This document shows positions 1 to 11,406 of a DNA stretch of 64,000 nt, one piece after another. Origin of the DNA: Gonatopus flavifemur (Eukaryota; Arthropoda; Insecta; Hymenoptera; Dryinidae). The position numbers were made by a program, and so were the translations under genes. Location of the stretch: the NCBI GenBank assembly GCA_018340375.1, contig JAFFJZ010000017.1, positions 186,001 through 250,000 of the forward strand. Reading direction: 5' to 3'. The notes under the pieces were generated by a model. The model ran no database searches. It was not told the DNA's origin and saw only the letters and a program-made list of their open reading frames with translations. How positions within the stretch are numbered: position 1 is the stretch's first letter; every line of letters begins with the position of its first letter.

Positions 1-945
1 CTGGTTTTTACATATCCAAATGAGGAAATCGAAATAGAAAAGAACTATGTATACCTAGGAATACCTTTTACGTCTTCCATGTCAGGGTCCTATATGATGA
101 AAACTGCGATTAAAAAAGCTGAAGTTGCGATGTGGTCGGTAATTACAATAATGACCAAAGCAAAAATTAATACTCTCGAAGAAAGCTCGAAACTATTTGA
201 TGCAATGATTGCCTCAGTTTTGTTATATGCATGTGCGGCGTGGGCTCTCAAATATACAAACGAACTAGAAAAAGTACAAACCGATTTTTACAAATTTTTT
301 CTAGCTTTGCCTAGAAACACTTGTAATGCTCTAATTAGAACTGAGGTAGGCAGGACCAAACTTTCATACACTGTTTTCAAACACGCCTGGAGCTGGATTA
401 TTAAAATTCTAAGGATGAGTGGAGACCGACTTCCACGAATTTTTTTTGAAAGGTTGCTAGACCTGCATAATAGAAAACCCGATTACAAATATAACTGGGC
501 AACTCAACTGATGAGTTTGATTGAATCCATAGATCCCACTTATGACACACTGCGGTCTCAATTAGAACTGAATTTATGGAAAGAAGCTGGCGACTTATTA
601 TTGAAAAAATATAAAACCCTATTGGACTCTGACGATAAGATCATAGTTAATAACTTGAATTACTCACAAATACCACTTACAAGAACACGAGATACAGTCT
701 GTATCGCAGAATATTTAATGAACAATGCTCCGCTACAAATAAATAGAATAATTCCACAAATCAGATGCGCAAATAAATATAGTTTTAGCCTAAATATTAA
801 TGGTAATTATTATAAATTCTTCCCGGACCAACAATGCCCAGTATGTAATTCTGGTAGAGCGGACACTATTATACAACTGCTATTAGAATGCGTCCATTAT
901 AATCCATACAGGCGTTACTTTGAAACAAAGAATAACCTACAGTGA
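1..945 (+). CDS. Non-LTR retrotransposon ORF2, C-terminal part
   Basis: The frame is open from base 1, so the 5' part lies outside the window; the first in-frame ATG is at 79. The protein starts inside a reverse transcriptase (thumb region, YVYLGIPF near residue 17). It continues through the helical region that follows the RT in many LINEs and ends with a CPVC-type cysteine cluster followed by ELLLEC-like and HYNPYRR-like residues. This is the zinc-finger tail common in I/jockey/CR1-like LINEs. The YxDD and endonuclease domains are outside the window, so the clade is not assigned. No frameshift or stop is seen in the visible 315 codons, which makes this one of the less decayed open frames here. 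Confidence 0.8.
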   Translation: MVFTYPNEEIEIEKNYVYLGIPFTSSMSGSYMMKTAIKKAEVAMWSVITIMTKAKINTLEESSKLFDAMIASVLLYACAAWALKYTNELEKVQTDFYKFFLALPRNTCNALIRTEVGRTKLSYTVFKHAWSWIIKILRMSGDRLPRIFFERLLDLHNRKPDYKYNWATQLMSLIESIDPTYDTLRSQLELNLWKEAGDLLLKKYKTLLDSDDKIIVNNLNYSQIPLTRTRDTVCIAEYLMNNAPLQINRIIPQIRCANKYSFSLNINGNYYKFFPDQQCPVCNSGRADTIIQLLLECVHYNPYRRYFETKNNLQ

Positions 946-1207
946 GATAACGTCCAAATCGAGGATTTATTTGTCAAAAGCGACCTTAGGTTTATAAAAT
1001 CATTAACGTATTTTGTAAAAAATAGCTGCGAAACGAGGGCTTTCATACTAAATGAATAATAATGAACAATCTCGAGCGCTCAACTATCACCGTTTTGTTA
1101 TTGTTGTTGTACTTATCGTCTAAGATCAATTGTAAAACATCTATGTAACTCCCTTGCTATAGGAACATAGTTCCTGCAAGCAATAAACTATCTATCTATC
1201 TATCTAT
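1..1207 (+). mobile_element. LINE 3' end with (CTAT)n tail
   Basis: The ORF2 fragment is followed by about 260 bp of untranslated sequence with AATAAA near 1180. It ends in five CTAT units (about 1187-1207). LINEs often end in a short tandem repeat instead of poly-A, so this is read as the true 3' terminus. The 5' part is cut by the window edge. Confidence 0.7.
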
Positions 1208-2360
1208 TGATTGATCCAAGGCATCTGTTTAGTAATCCCGGACAGCACACCAGTTCAGAAAGAGTTCACAAAGAATTCAATTCGGGTTGGAAGAATTCAT
1301 TATGGATTCTTGAGGATTCTTTTTGAACTCCTGTGCTGTGTAGGAATTTCAGATTTCAATTGTATGTTAGATCAGAATCAGATGTTTGATATTCATCAAC
1401 CCTGTGCAATTAAATTAGTGCATCACATACTAATTTCAACATGCGAATTCAGAAACTTATTCAGAGATACTGTAGGTATAAGAGCAGATTTAACAACTTT
1501 TATTTCGTTATAAAACCACAAAGGGTTTTACTTAGATTAGATCTTATGTGATCTTCACAGATCTGATTAGACTCAGGAGGCTTCCGAAGTAGTTGATCCT
1601 GATCCTTGGATCTTGATCCGATCGATTTTCAACCAATCAAAAAGTTGGAAAAGTGATCCGAGGATCAGGATCAACTACTTCGGAAGCCTCCCTAGTCGAA
1701 GTGAAAAGGATTGAATTTGAAGAGACATAAATTTGGATACTTCCATCAATCAATATACGTCAAAATACGCTGGGGGAAAACGGCGAGGTTGTTCTGGAAC
1801 ACATTGTATGAAAGTATGAAATTTTATCGTCCATGAGATATTTAAGTTACTTCCATATACGGTAGGTATATTTCGTGAATATCATCAAAATCTTAATTAA
1901 GAAATTAACACTGTTGAATTTCTAAATCAATTGAACATTGATTCAACATTGTGTAATAATATTTCATGCTGATGAATAATTCATTCTGCCGTGATTTTCT
2001 GTATCATTATCAGTGAAAATCACTTCCAGAAATCAAATATCCTCTGATTCTTAATGTTATTCTCTGATTCTAATTCACTGAGGATTTGAATTCATTCTTA
2101 TCAATCATATAAACTTCTGCCCTGAAGCTTCAATTGAATAGTGACTGTGGATGTTTCCAGGGCAACCTGATTCTTTTTTATTTGTAACCTAACCAACCTC
2201 ATTCTGTCCAATCTGAACTCATCAACGGTTTTGTGTCGTTTTGAATGTACAGAGATAAATATCAAATCAGCGAAACTTTCTTGTTCATGAAGTTTTTGTG
2301 ATTGATTTTCTGCTGGATTATTCTATTGAGGAAGGACTTTTTCCTCCATGTAATAACACA
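1208..2360. other. Intergenic, one perfect-arm hairpin
   Basis: No convincing coding sequence is seen; the short open frame at 1211-1513 resembles nothing I know and has no codon or splice context. The stretch holds the hairpin at 1576-1691 and is otherwise plain AT-rich DNA. Confidence 0.5.
1576..1691. repeat. 116-bp inverted repeat (hairpin/MITE-like)
   Basis: Arms of about 36 bp, both starting GGAGGCTTCCGAAGTAGTTG when read inwards from each end, flank a 40-bp loop. The match is nearly perfect. No clear target duplication was found. Confidence 0.75.
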
Positions 2361-4668
2361 ATGAAACGAAGGAGTTCAGGTGATCGTTGTTTCAATCCAT
2401 TTCAATATCCCTGTCACAAAAAATCTTCAGATCTTCGAACCTTATCTTCAAATCTGAGAAAAAAATATCATCTACCTTCTGATACCCGAATATGTAGTAG
2501 TTGCAGGAAAGACATGACTGTACTATCTTCAATGTCACCTTTGTACGATGTCCAGTCTGTTCAGATGGATACATGCGAGGATAATTCACTTGAGGTAGTT
2601 CCGCTTTATTATTCGATTCATCAAAAAAGTACACAGTATACATTGAGAAAAAAGATAACGGAGGCAACTACGCACGACAGTTGGATACGGTCAAATACAA
2701 TCCTTCGTCAATTCAATTTGAATTCAAGGTTCATTCAAGTATTCTTAGTTGAGTCAACTACAAATCCAATTGAATCAAAGAAGTATTGCATTTGAGCGTA
2801 TCCAACTGTCGTGCGTAGTTGAGTCCACTATTTATTCTTCTCAGTGCAGCCCCAGAATGTTTTAATGAGGAGAAAACTGGGATAATTGAGAAATTTCTAT
2901 TATCTTTTAGGATCAAACGTTATTCGAAGAAGAGGATGATGTCCCACACCTTGAAATTAACGAGGAGGAAACTTTTGATATAAATGAAGAAGATTTTTCC
3001 GTTCCATCAACAAAAATGTCTGAGAATTTAAATCGAAAGTGTCAAATAAAACATCATGAATCAGCTATTGAAGTTCTCGATCAAATCAAAGAAAAATTCA
3101 AACAGTCTTCCAGTTACTCAGAAAAGATTTTGCTTCTAACCCTTGCTCCAAAATAATGGGGACGAAGGACATTGGCTACTGAATTCAACGCTTCGGGACG
3201 TCAAGCTAGGAAAGCCATACAGTTGGTAGCTGAAAACGGGATTCTAACATCACCAAATCCAAAGAGAGGACGAAAGTTATCTTGCGAGATTGAGAATTCC
3301 ATCATAGCATTTTACTTGGATGATGAAAATAGCCGGATATTGCCAGGCATGAAGGATTATGTTTCGATCAAAACTAATGATGGAACGCGTGAACATGTTC
3401 AAAAAAGATTGATTTTATGCAATCTTGCTGAATTGTATTCTTCATTCAAATTGAAGAATCCTACAGTTGATGTGAGCTTATCGAAATTTTCACAGCTGAG
3501 ACCTCGCAATTGTGTACTCGCTGGAGCTTCTAAAACTCATACCGTATGCGTGTGTGTTTATCATGAAAACGTGAATTTAATGCTAGATGCCATAAGTTTA
3601 CAAAAACTCACGTCTGCGACAAATTTCCCCATGACTTCTTACCACGATGCTATTAAAATGCTTGTATGTGATAATCCTACTTCTGAATGCTATCTGGACA
3701 AGTGTTTAGCGTGTCCTGGAATAGACAATTTTAGGGATTTTCTTCAATCGAATCTTACAGACCAGTACATTGAGAGAGTAGAATATCAAATTTGGCAACA
3801 AACTGATCGCAGCACTTTGAAAACTGAAATAGCAGACACAGGAAATTTCGTGGAGGATCTCTGTGAACGGTTACATGAGGTGAAATCTCACGCTTTTATA
3901 GCAAAGGAGCAATCGTCCTCTCTCAAGAATCTCAAGGATAATTTGGAGGCCGGAGAATTCATAGTTACATGTGATTTTGCTGAAAACTATGCATTTATTG
4001 CTCAGAATGCTATTCAATCGTTTCATTGGAATAACAACCAAGTTACCATTTTCACAACAGTAATTTATTACAGAACAGATGAGTTAAGACATCGCAGTAT
4101 AGCAATTTTGTCTGATAATCTGACTCATGATACGGTAGCTGTTCATGAATTCCAAAAAATTATTACAAAGTATTTGCAAGATAATTTTGAATGTAAAAAA
4201 ATCTCCTACTTCACTGATGGAGCATCGCAACATTTTAAAAATAAATATAATTTTGCAAATCTTCTACATCATGAACATGATTTTGGAATTGCGGCTGAGT
4301 GACATTTTCATGCCCGTGCACATGGCAAAGGACCTTGCGACGGTATTGGTGGAAATTTGAAGACACTTGCAGCACGTGCAAGTCTGCAAGCATCATCAAA
4401 TGAAAATCAAATTTTGACTGCGGATGCTCTTTATCAGTGGGCTAAAGAACATTTGGAAGGAATTGTAATTTTTTTCAGTCCAAAGAGTACTCATATAGAG
4501 GCTACGAAAGCACTTGAAAAACGATTTTCATCTGCAAAAACGATAGCAGGAACTCTCAAATACCATTGTGTAATACCTATGGAACATTCATCGTTTATTC
4601 TTAAAACCCACTCTTCGGCAGTGCAATATGATATATTCCCAAAAACCCGAAGAAGGCATAAAAATTAG
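2361..4668 (+). pseudogene. Two-exon DDE transposase-like gene (possibly Sola), decayed
   Basis: Exon 1 (ATG 2361 to 2594) encodes a Cys-rich N-terminus with CFNPFQYPCH and ICSSCRK motifs. It ends at a GT donor at 2595. Exon 2 starts after TATCTTTTAG at 2911, in matching phase 0, with an acidic stretch, and runs to TAG at 4666. Exon 2 holds RRTLATEFNASGRQARK (DNA-binding-like), LRPRNCVLAGA, CDFAENY, FTDGASQHFKNK and AHGKGPCDGIGG. I recognise this as an insect/hydra repeat-family protein with DDE-like acidic positions; assignment to Sola is tentative. Two in-frame stops break exon 2: TAA 3154-3156 and TGA 4300-4302, the latter where a Trp is expected. There is no frameshift, so decay is mild. 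The intron holds a MITE. Confidence 0.65.
2641..2846. mobile_element. 206-bp MITE with CACTGAG ends, in intron
   Basis: Both ends read CAYTGAGAA inwards. They are followed about 24 bp later by a perfect 25-bp inverted repeat (2665-2689 and 2797-2821) containing ACTACGCACGACAGTTGGAT. The element sits wholly inside the inferred intron 2595-2910, so it did not break the gene. No certain target duplication was seen. Confidence 0.7.
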
Positions 4669-6072
4669 AGTATAGGAACAACCTTCCAGAAGGATCAGAA
4701 GATTGATAATTATAAATACTGCAAATTGTTTAATATCATTCTGTACATTTATGTAGCAATAATTCAATTTTGTAAATAATCAGAGTACTATAACTTGTAC
4801 AAAGAAAGTCACTACTTACAGTTACTTTTACCAGTTACAGTAGCCGCGTTTCCATAAAAATTGATTAACAATAAGAAGAAATTTAATGGGTCCAAGATGA
4901 CAAATTGGTATGACTAATTATTACAATAATGTTGTAATAAAGTATGACGTGTTTTCTTCAACCTTGTGTCGTGAATCAATTATTCATTTGAAAGGGGTAA
5001 TCTAGATGGTTGTATTGAGCAATGTGGTAGGCAAAATTGAGAAAATAAATTTGATAATTACTTTTTTCATGAAACAATACACTGAGAATCGATGGTGTGA
5101 TCGTCACGTCCTCAAGGTACGATACGTACACACTTGGAACTCTGTACCTTGGGGAAATTTCTTCGTCCCATTTTTGAACCTGTATGATTTTGAAGCTAAG
5201 GAATCAAGCTTCCGATTTATCAAGGTTTCATCAATATCAAAAGGGGCGCAGTGACCGAAAAATGCAAAAATACTTTTAAGAATCGAATTTCTATGTGAAA
5301 TATTCCTTCTGCATGGATGAAAGTATTTTTATCGTAAAATTCAGAAAAAATCCTAACAATATCAATGATTCTATATTTTCATTAAATGGAATCAATGAGG
5401 ATGATGATTTTTCGAAAAAACGCAGATAAAAAAAAATCTTGAAAATTTAAACCCCTGTATCACGAAAACCTGACTTCCTAGAAACCTGGTGTTGACAAAA
5501 TTTGAAGGGGGTCACTAGTACAACAAATTCATGGAGTTTCATCAACATTGATGAGATTGAAATTTTCAGGTGGGAACACTTGGCGAATTTTACCCCATAC
5601 ATATATCAATTCTCTTTTTATTCACATTTGAATTCTTTTTCATCAAATTGTACGAAGCTGAACTCTGGTCCGGCACTGTAAATTATTGAAGAGCTGAGAT
5701 TTTCAATTCTCTCAATTTTGGATAATTCGAAATCAGACTAGGATCGATTCTTGGATTAAATTTTAGAATTCGAAATTGTACCATACCTTTAGTTTGAAGA
5801 CCCGACAGTTATATATTGAAACTTTGAAAATTGTCTTGGAGAAGTAAAGTACATGTGAAAAATTGTCGTTGAAATGTTTGAAAATTGGAATATCAAAGAG
5901 TTCAGATTCGGTACATATAACGTATGTTTATAATTTTATAATGTTTTTCCCTCTGTATATGTGTTCTTAATACGTCACATTACGTCACAGTGTTCTCTGT
6001 TGCGCCCAAAGTTTTTAGTAATCAGAGAACTCAGGGACTTGAAAATTCGCGATTGGGACACGTAAGGGTACA
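4669..6072. other. AT-rich, no gene seen
   Basis: The stretch follows the transposase-like pseudogene. An AATAAAG at about 4937 could be its polyadenylation signal. I see no coding domain, RNA gene or clear repeat. Confidence 0.4.
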
Positions 6073-6434
6073 CTGAGAAAAAAAAAGAGAGGAATTCATA
6101 TGAAAGTGCACAAGTTTTACATTTTCTAAGGGAATTTTCGGCGTGGTGCGAAAGAAATTGTAAATTTTATATTCCGAAGAAAATTCAAAGACCACACCGT
6201 ACACATTACATCTTCGAGAGACAACACAGGAAATTGAATGCAGCCACAATGAATATTACATTCTCAGTATGCAACATAGAAAATTCAACGTAGATCCAAG
6301 AAAGTCTACATTTTTCGCAGACATTACTTTGTTCAATGCGAGTAGCAGGGAAAATGTACCCTTTGCTTCGTCAGAATGTAAACTTTCCATTTTTCTGTAA
6401 GGGACAATGCATCGAGAATTTGGCAATCAATGCT
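6073..6434 (+). repeat. CACTGAG-ended repeat, copy 1
   Basis: Starts CACTGAGAAAAAAAAAGAGA and is about 80-85% similar by eye to the inverted copy at 8155-8501 over its full length. A second CACTGAG-A(n) start follows immediately at 6440, so repeat ends are stacked head to tail here. Confidence 0.65.
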
Positions 6435-7664
6435 TCCACACTGAGAAAAAAAAAAAGAGAGAAATTACAGTTTGTTCTGTAATTTTTGGCTCTATACCAA
6501 ATTTCTTGCAAATACAGCAGAGAAATCTGTAATGTTTTATATCATGAGATGTAATGATAGAAGTAAAGTGTTTATTTTGAAAAATTACATTTTTTTCCAG
6601 GAAATGTCACCGAACAAATTCTCTACTCCCAATAGTCAGTTTCATATTGAAAGATTCAGAGTTACCACGATAATAATAGCAATAAAAAAAATGTAAATAT
6701 TCCGTTATGAACACGATAATGTGAATAGCGTATGTTCTTACTGTAAAGTTTACATTCTTTCTGTCGATGCTAAAGACTCTTTAAACATTACATTTTTCTG
6801 TTGTAATGTATTTAGCTTTGTGGGTAAATCTTACGGTGTTTGGTTGTTACCGACCGATTCCATTGCGACGTTGTCAAAATTACATTTCCTGGTCGTTAAC
6901 GGCTGTTTGAAAATATGAACGCTCACACATAGAGTAGAATGACCAGTGAACAACGAACGGGTCGTAGTTTATGCATTTAGCATCTATGATTGATTTTTTG
7001 ATTTGATCAGGAGGTTACATGGGTTTCAGGGGCAAAAAACCAACGCTCATTTTCTCGATTTTTTTCTGCATATAAGGAATGCAAGTTGCTCCTTGAATTT
7101 TTGAGTACATACACAGTAACCTTTGAACTATATTTTGCCAAATTTGAACGATAAGATAGGGTTGTATTCCACGGGTAAACTTTTCAGGAAGAAAGTAACA
7201 AGATTTACCTTCTCACATAATGCTGTGATGAGCTGAATTCTTAAGTTATCCGTGAAATAAGTTGGTCATTTAATTAAGAGACGAGTAGCTTCTCTGAAGA
7301 TCGTACAGTATACGTATGTAGTTGTCACTACCCATGCAGCGAAAATTTTGCTTCGTCTGAAAGATTTCTACCGAATGTGTAGAAAATGTCCTATGCGACA
7401 GTCTTCACTGCATACGTCTCCGTTTCAGGAATCTGGAGGAGAGATCTGAAAGAAATCTGAAGACAGCTTTCAGACTTTTGAAATTGAGACATCTTATCAA
7501 AGACAGCCAAAACTGCTGCATAATATATTGTATATTGCAGTACGAATCTTTTAGACAAAGCAAAATTTTTGCTGTAAGGGTAACTGAAGTCAGCACCAAA
7601 TTAAGTATTTCACAAGATAATCAAAGGGAGAAGCTTTTCATTTTCTTCAGTATATACCCGTGCA
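6435..7664. other. Low-complexity AT-rich spacer
   Basis: It starts with another CACTGAGAAAA terminus at 6440. The TGTAAT/ATTACA words are over-used up to about 6910, which hints at an old repeat with unclear limits. No gene is supported. Confidence 0.4.
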
Positions 7665-7695
7665 GTACCTTTCGCGGAATTTCAATCACCCTAAC

Positions 7696-8115
7696 CTGCT
7701 AAAAATTCCCAATAAAGAACCATTCAAAACGATAAATTTTCTCTATAGTTTTCAATAAGGTTTTTGAATATGGAATTCACTATGTTGTAATCTTCTTAAA
7801 TGATAGAACTTTAATCGTTCCTTATCGTGTCGTATAAAATTTAACAGGATGTGGTTTTATCAGGAAATACGTACAAAAGAAGTACCACTTGTTTGAAAAA
7901 TAATACTCATTTATTCTGAAATAAGTAGTACTTTTTCTGTAAAAATTTTACGATAACATCACTTACGTTTTATGATAAATTCTATAGAATACGATGAGGA
8001 ATGATAGGGTTCTATCGTTCAAGAACGATAAAAAATTTCAAATTCCGTATTCAAAAACCTAATTGAAAACTATAGAGAAAGTTTTGAATCTTCCTGTATT
8101 GGGAATTTTTAGCAG
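7696..8115. mobile_element. Fold-back element A (420 bp)
   Basis: Both ends read CTGCTAAAAATTCCCAATA inwards. The inverted halves share TTTTCTCTATAGTTTTCAAT, a gap, and a TATCGTT-rich centre. No coding capacity is seen. Confidence 0.7.
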
Positions 8116-8154
8116 AATGTATTCAGAAAATAGTTTTAATTTATATCATTCATG

Positions 8155-8501
8155 GAAGCATTGATTACCAAATTCTCGATGCATTGTCCCTTACAGAAAA
8201 ATGTAAAGTTTACATTCTGACGAATCAAAGAGTACATTTTCCCTGCTACTCGCATTGAACAAAGTAATATCTGCGAAAAATGTAAACTTTCTTGGATTTA
8301 CGTTGAATTTCCTATGTTGCATACTGAGAATGTAATATTTATTGTGGCTGCATTCTCGAAGGTGTAATGTGTACGGTGTGGTCTTTAAATTTTCTTGGGA
8401 ATATAAAATTTACAATTTTTTTTGCACCACGCTGAAAATTTCCTTAGAAAATGTAAAACTTGTGCACTTCCATATGAATTCCTCTCTTTTTTTTCTCAGT
8501 G
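8155..8501 (-). mobile_element. 347-bp CACTGAG element inserted in palindrome centre
   Basis: It is the reverse complement of 6073-6434. CATG occurs on both sides (8151-8154 and 8502-8505). Removing the insert plus one CATG restores an uninterrupted palindrome centre (ATATCATT-CATG-AATGATAT), so this looks like a real 4-bp target duplication. Confidence 0.7.
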
Positions 8502-8540
8502 CATGAATGATATAAATTAAAACTATTTTCTGAACACATT

Positions 8541-8971
8541 CTGCTAAAAATTCCCAGTACAGAAAGATTCAAAACGGTAAACTTTCTCTATAGTTTTCAA
8601 TTAGGTTTTTGAATACGGAATTTACAATTTTTTATCGTTCTTGAACGATAGAACTCTATCTTTCCTCATCGTATTCTATAGAATTTATCATAAAACGTAA
8701 GTGGTGTTATCGTAAAATTTTTACAGAAAAAGTACTACTTATTCCAGAATAAATGAGTATTATGTTTCAGATAAGTGGTATTTTTTTTGTACGTATTTGC
8801 GGATAAAACCACATACATCCTGTTAAATTTTATACGACACGATAAGGAACGATTAAAGTTCTATCGTTTAGGAAGATTACAACATAGTAAATTCCGTATT
8901 CAAAAACCTTATTGTAAACTATAGAGAAAATTTATCGTTTTGAATGGTTCTTTATTGGGAACTTTAAGCAG
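8541..8971. mobile_element. Fold-back element B (431 bp), inverted to A
   Basis: Same family as the element at 7696-8115, in mirror position in the other arm of the big palindrome, with scattered substitutions. Confidence 0.7.
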
Positions 8972-9002
8972 GTTAGGGTGATTAAAACTCCGCGAAAGGT
9001 AC

Positions 9003-10540
9003 GAATTTATGTCGTTGACGTAGAGAGAGAAAAGTCTTGGATCGAGGATTGACCCCTGTGGTACACCCGAGGTAACCCTGACTCAATCAGATTGACCAGA
9101 TGGAGTTTTTACAGCTTGATGTCGCCCTCAGAGATATGACCAGATCCAGCGAAGCACAGGTCTCGAGAATTTAAACTGAAAAAGTTTAAAAACTAAGCGA
9201 GCATAGTCTACCGTGTCAAACGCTTTGGAAAAATCCAGGGATGCCAAAACGGTGAGTTTGCGATGATCGATGGCCTCGCGGATATCACCAGCCAGTTGAA
9301 TAAGAGCAGTTTGTGTGGAGTGCCCTCGAATGAACCCAGATTGCGTTGGATCATGTACGCCATTGTCGCGAAGAAAAACTTCGATAAAATGGGAAACAAT
9401 TCTTTCTAATATTTTGGAAAATTCACATAAAATCGAAACAGGGCGGTAATCACTAGGTTGGGTCGGCTTAGATACCTTAGGAAGTGGTGTGATGAGTGAT
9501 TTTTGCCATTCCTTAGAGAAAACGGATTGGGATAGGGAGTGGTTGAATGAATCGAGTAAGTAAGGATGAATTAAATATGAGAATGAAGAAAGGAAACGAT
9601 CGGGAAGTCCATCAGGAGGACAAGCATTGGAAGCGGAAAAGTGACAGAATATACGGAGCTAATCAAGCGTAATGAACGGGAAGTAGAAGAGAGAATCATT
9701 AAATTCGTAAGAGAGTCCAGGAGATTCTAAGAGCTGTTGAGGATATGGACACTCTGGACGGAAACCTGAACTGAAGTATTCGTTCAGAGTGCTGGGCGAG
9801 CATGAAGGAAGAGAGGAATCAGATTTTTTATTAGATTTGACAATCCTGAGACGATGGAGCTCATCCCAAAGATCGCGAGAACACCTGAGAGATGAGAGTC
9901 TGTCGGCAACAAAGGACTTCCTGGATACGTCAATCTTAGAAGAGACCAGATTGCGAAGAGCGAGATAGTTCACATGCGCCATCTTATTTTTCGTTCCAAG
10001 GTAACGACGCCGAGCAACGTTACGTTCGTACATCAACCTCCGTATTTCAGGCGTAATCCAAGGTGTACCCGGTCGTCTAGAAGTGTAAGATTTCAACGGA
10101 GCACAGACATCCCGAACACGGGGATCTTCAATATCCCCATCAAAATCCAAGATAGACTGCAACCAATAGAGATCAATTGGCCGAGGGGCGGTTCCAATAT
10201 AGCTGAATTAAGTTTCGAGAAACAGCGGAACATTTTGTGTTGAGAGCATTGGTGAACAGCATCAAACGAATATTTGATAGAGATCAGGTCGTGATATGAA
10301 AGAAAAAGTACAGGAAATTGAACAAAGCTCTGGACTTCACAGATATCATCGACAATGCAAAGATCAAGCCAAGTGGAAGAAGAGGGGAGGTTATGTGTAG
10401 GATTCGAAGGCACTGTTGCGAGATTGAGCTCAGAGAATAAACAAAGCAGATACGAGGCGTCGGAAGACCTACTGAGCATATCTGTATTAAAATCTCGTAA
10501 TATCACTTCTTCTTTGGGTTCTTTGGGTTCGAACAATTTT
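9003..10540 (-). pseudogene. Jockey-like LINE remnant (endonuclease + RT)
   Basis: Read on the minus strand, 10536-10160 encodes the end of an AP-type endonuclease (RDFN, a STWLDLCIVDD segment, SYHDLI). A frame change near 10100-10160 leads into the linker (PWITPEIRRLMYERN, 10162-9659). RT motifs follow between about 9510 and 9020: KPTQPSDYRPVSIL, QSGFIRGHSTQTAL, ASLDFSKAFDTVD and SGVPQGSILDPRLF. The copy stops before the YxDD box where the palindrome at 7665-9002 begins. It also lacks its 5' end. Frameshifts and stops make it non-functional. Confidence 0.8.
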
Positions 10541-10680
10541 TTGGGTTGAGTGTAATCATCTCAAACGGGATTTTTGTATAAGTCCAGTCGAACTTCACTT
10601 CAGGTAAGTTCGTTTGACTGTCCAATTATACTTCAGGTCTCGTCCTTCGAGATTATATGGTAGTTATTCAACGTACGCGC

Positions 10681-11005
10681 AATTTTTTTTTTCAATTCCT
10701 TTATTTAATTCCTTATTTGAATACATAAACTTTGCGTGTGTATAAATGTTTTGAACCACCCTGGTGAAAATGGGAGCGAGAAGAAAGAGTAAACGAAGCG
10801 TATGCTGAAGGGTAACAGAAACCTTAATGGAAAGTATACGAAGCTTGAATGGAAAGGATACAAAGAGTATGTGAAACGGGAATTGAAACAAAGAAAGCGG
10901 GAAAAATTCAAGAAATTTAAACAAAAAAATTGAACCCTGTGGTGAGAATCGAACCGGTGACTTTCACTATGGTAGGGTCTTATCCACTGAGCCATGGATC
11001 GCCGT
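10681..11005 (-). mobile_element. tRNA-derived SINE
   Basis: On the minus strand the head (about 11005-10930) has a box A-like TGGCTCAGTGGATAAG and a box B-like GGTTCGATTC. These are followed by a 240-bp unrelated body and an A-rich 3' end (GAATTGAAAAAAAAAA, near 10681-10697). The acceptor and T stems do not pair, so it is not a working tRNA gene. No target duplication is evident. Confidence 0.65.
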
Positions 11006-11406
11006 TGACTGCAGGTGCTGAAAGATGTCATTCAAAGTCAGAATAGGTATGACTCGCATACGCTTCATATAACCTACTATTACGTTACGTGAAGAGTATG
11101 CGAAACGGGGTCGGAAATTTATGAAACGTATACAGAACGTATGATTTGATGACTTTCCAGCGAGCGGGTATCATACGCTCCAGAAAGAGGGAGTTAAAAC
11201 GTTTTTCGCTTCGTTTACGTTTCCTTCTTGCTCTGTGTATACGCTTCATTTTCACCAGGGCAAGCATGCCTCTCTTTTCTGTATACACAAAAAAATGAAA
11301 TAACAATTCATTCCTTTCTTTCTATATATCTCTGAATGCATCTATATATATTTATACTTATCTACTTCCTAACACTATAAACTCTTCATAAAAAATTTTC
11401 ACCAAT
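11006..11406. other. Flank of the DIRS element, no gene
   Basis: Contains a second TTTCACCAGGG word, shared with the SINE body, near 11250, then AT-rich DNA that leads into the 3' end of the DIRS recombinase gene. The DIRS terminal repeat could not be delimited. Confidence 0.35.

Larger units (their letters stand above)
7665..9002. repeat. Large nested palindrome, arms ~490 bp
   Basis: Arm A (7665-8154) and arm B (8502-9002) are inverted copies; both outer ends begin GTACCTTTCGCGG inwards. Each arm contains a further inverted repeat of about 200 bp per side (7696-8115 and 8541-8971), so the word CTGCTAAAAATTCCCA or a variant occurs four times. The centre is split by a 347-bp insertion. Confidence 0.8.

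Noticed and set aside
2298..2795. A single 165-residue gene
   Set aside because: Only the part up to 2594 belongs to the transposase-like gene; the rest is intron and MITE sequence.
10930..11005. A tRNA gene on the minus strand (box A and box B present)
   Set aside because: Acceptor and T stems do not pair and a SINE-like body with A-rich tail follows.
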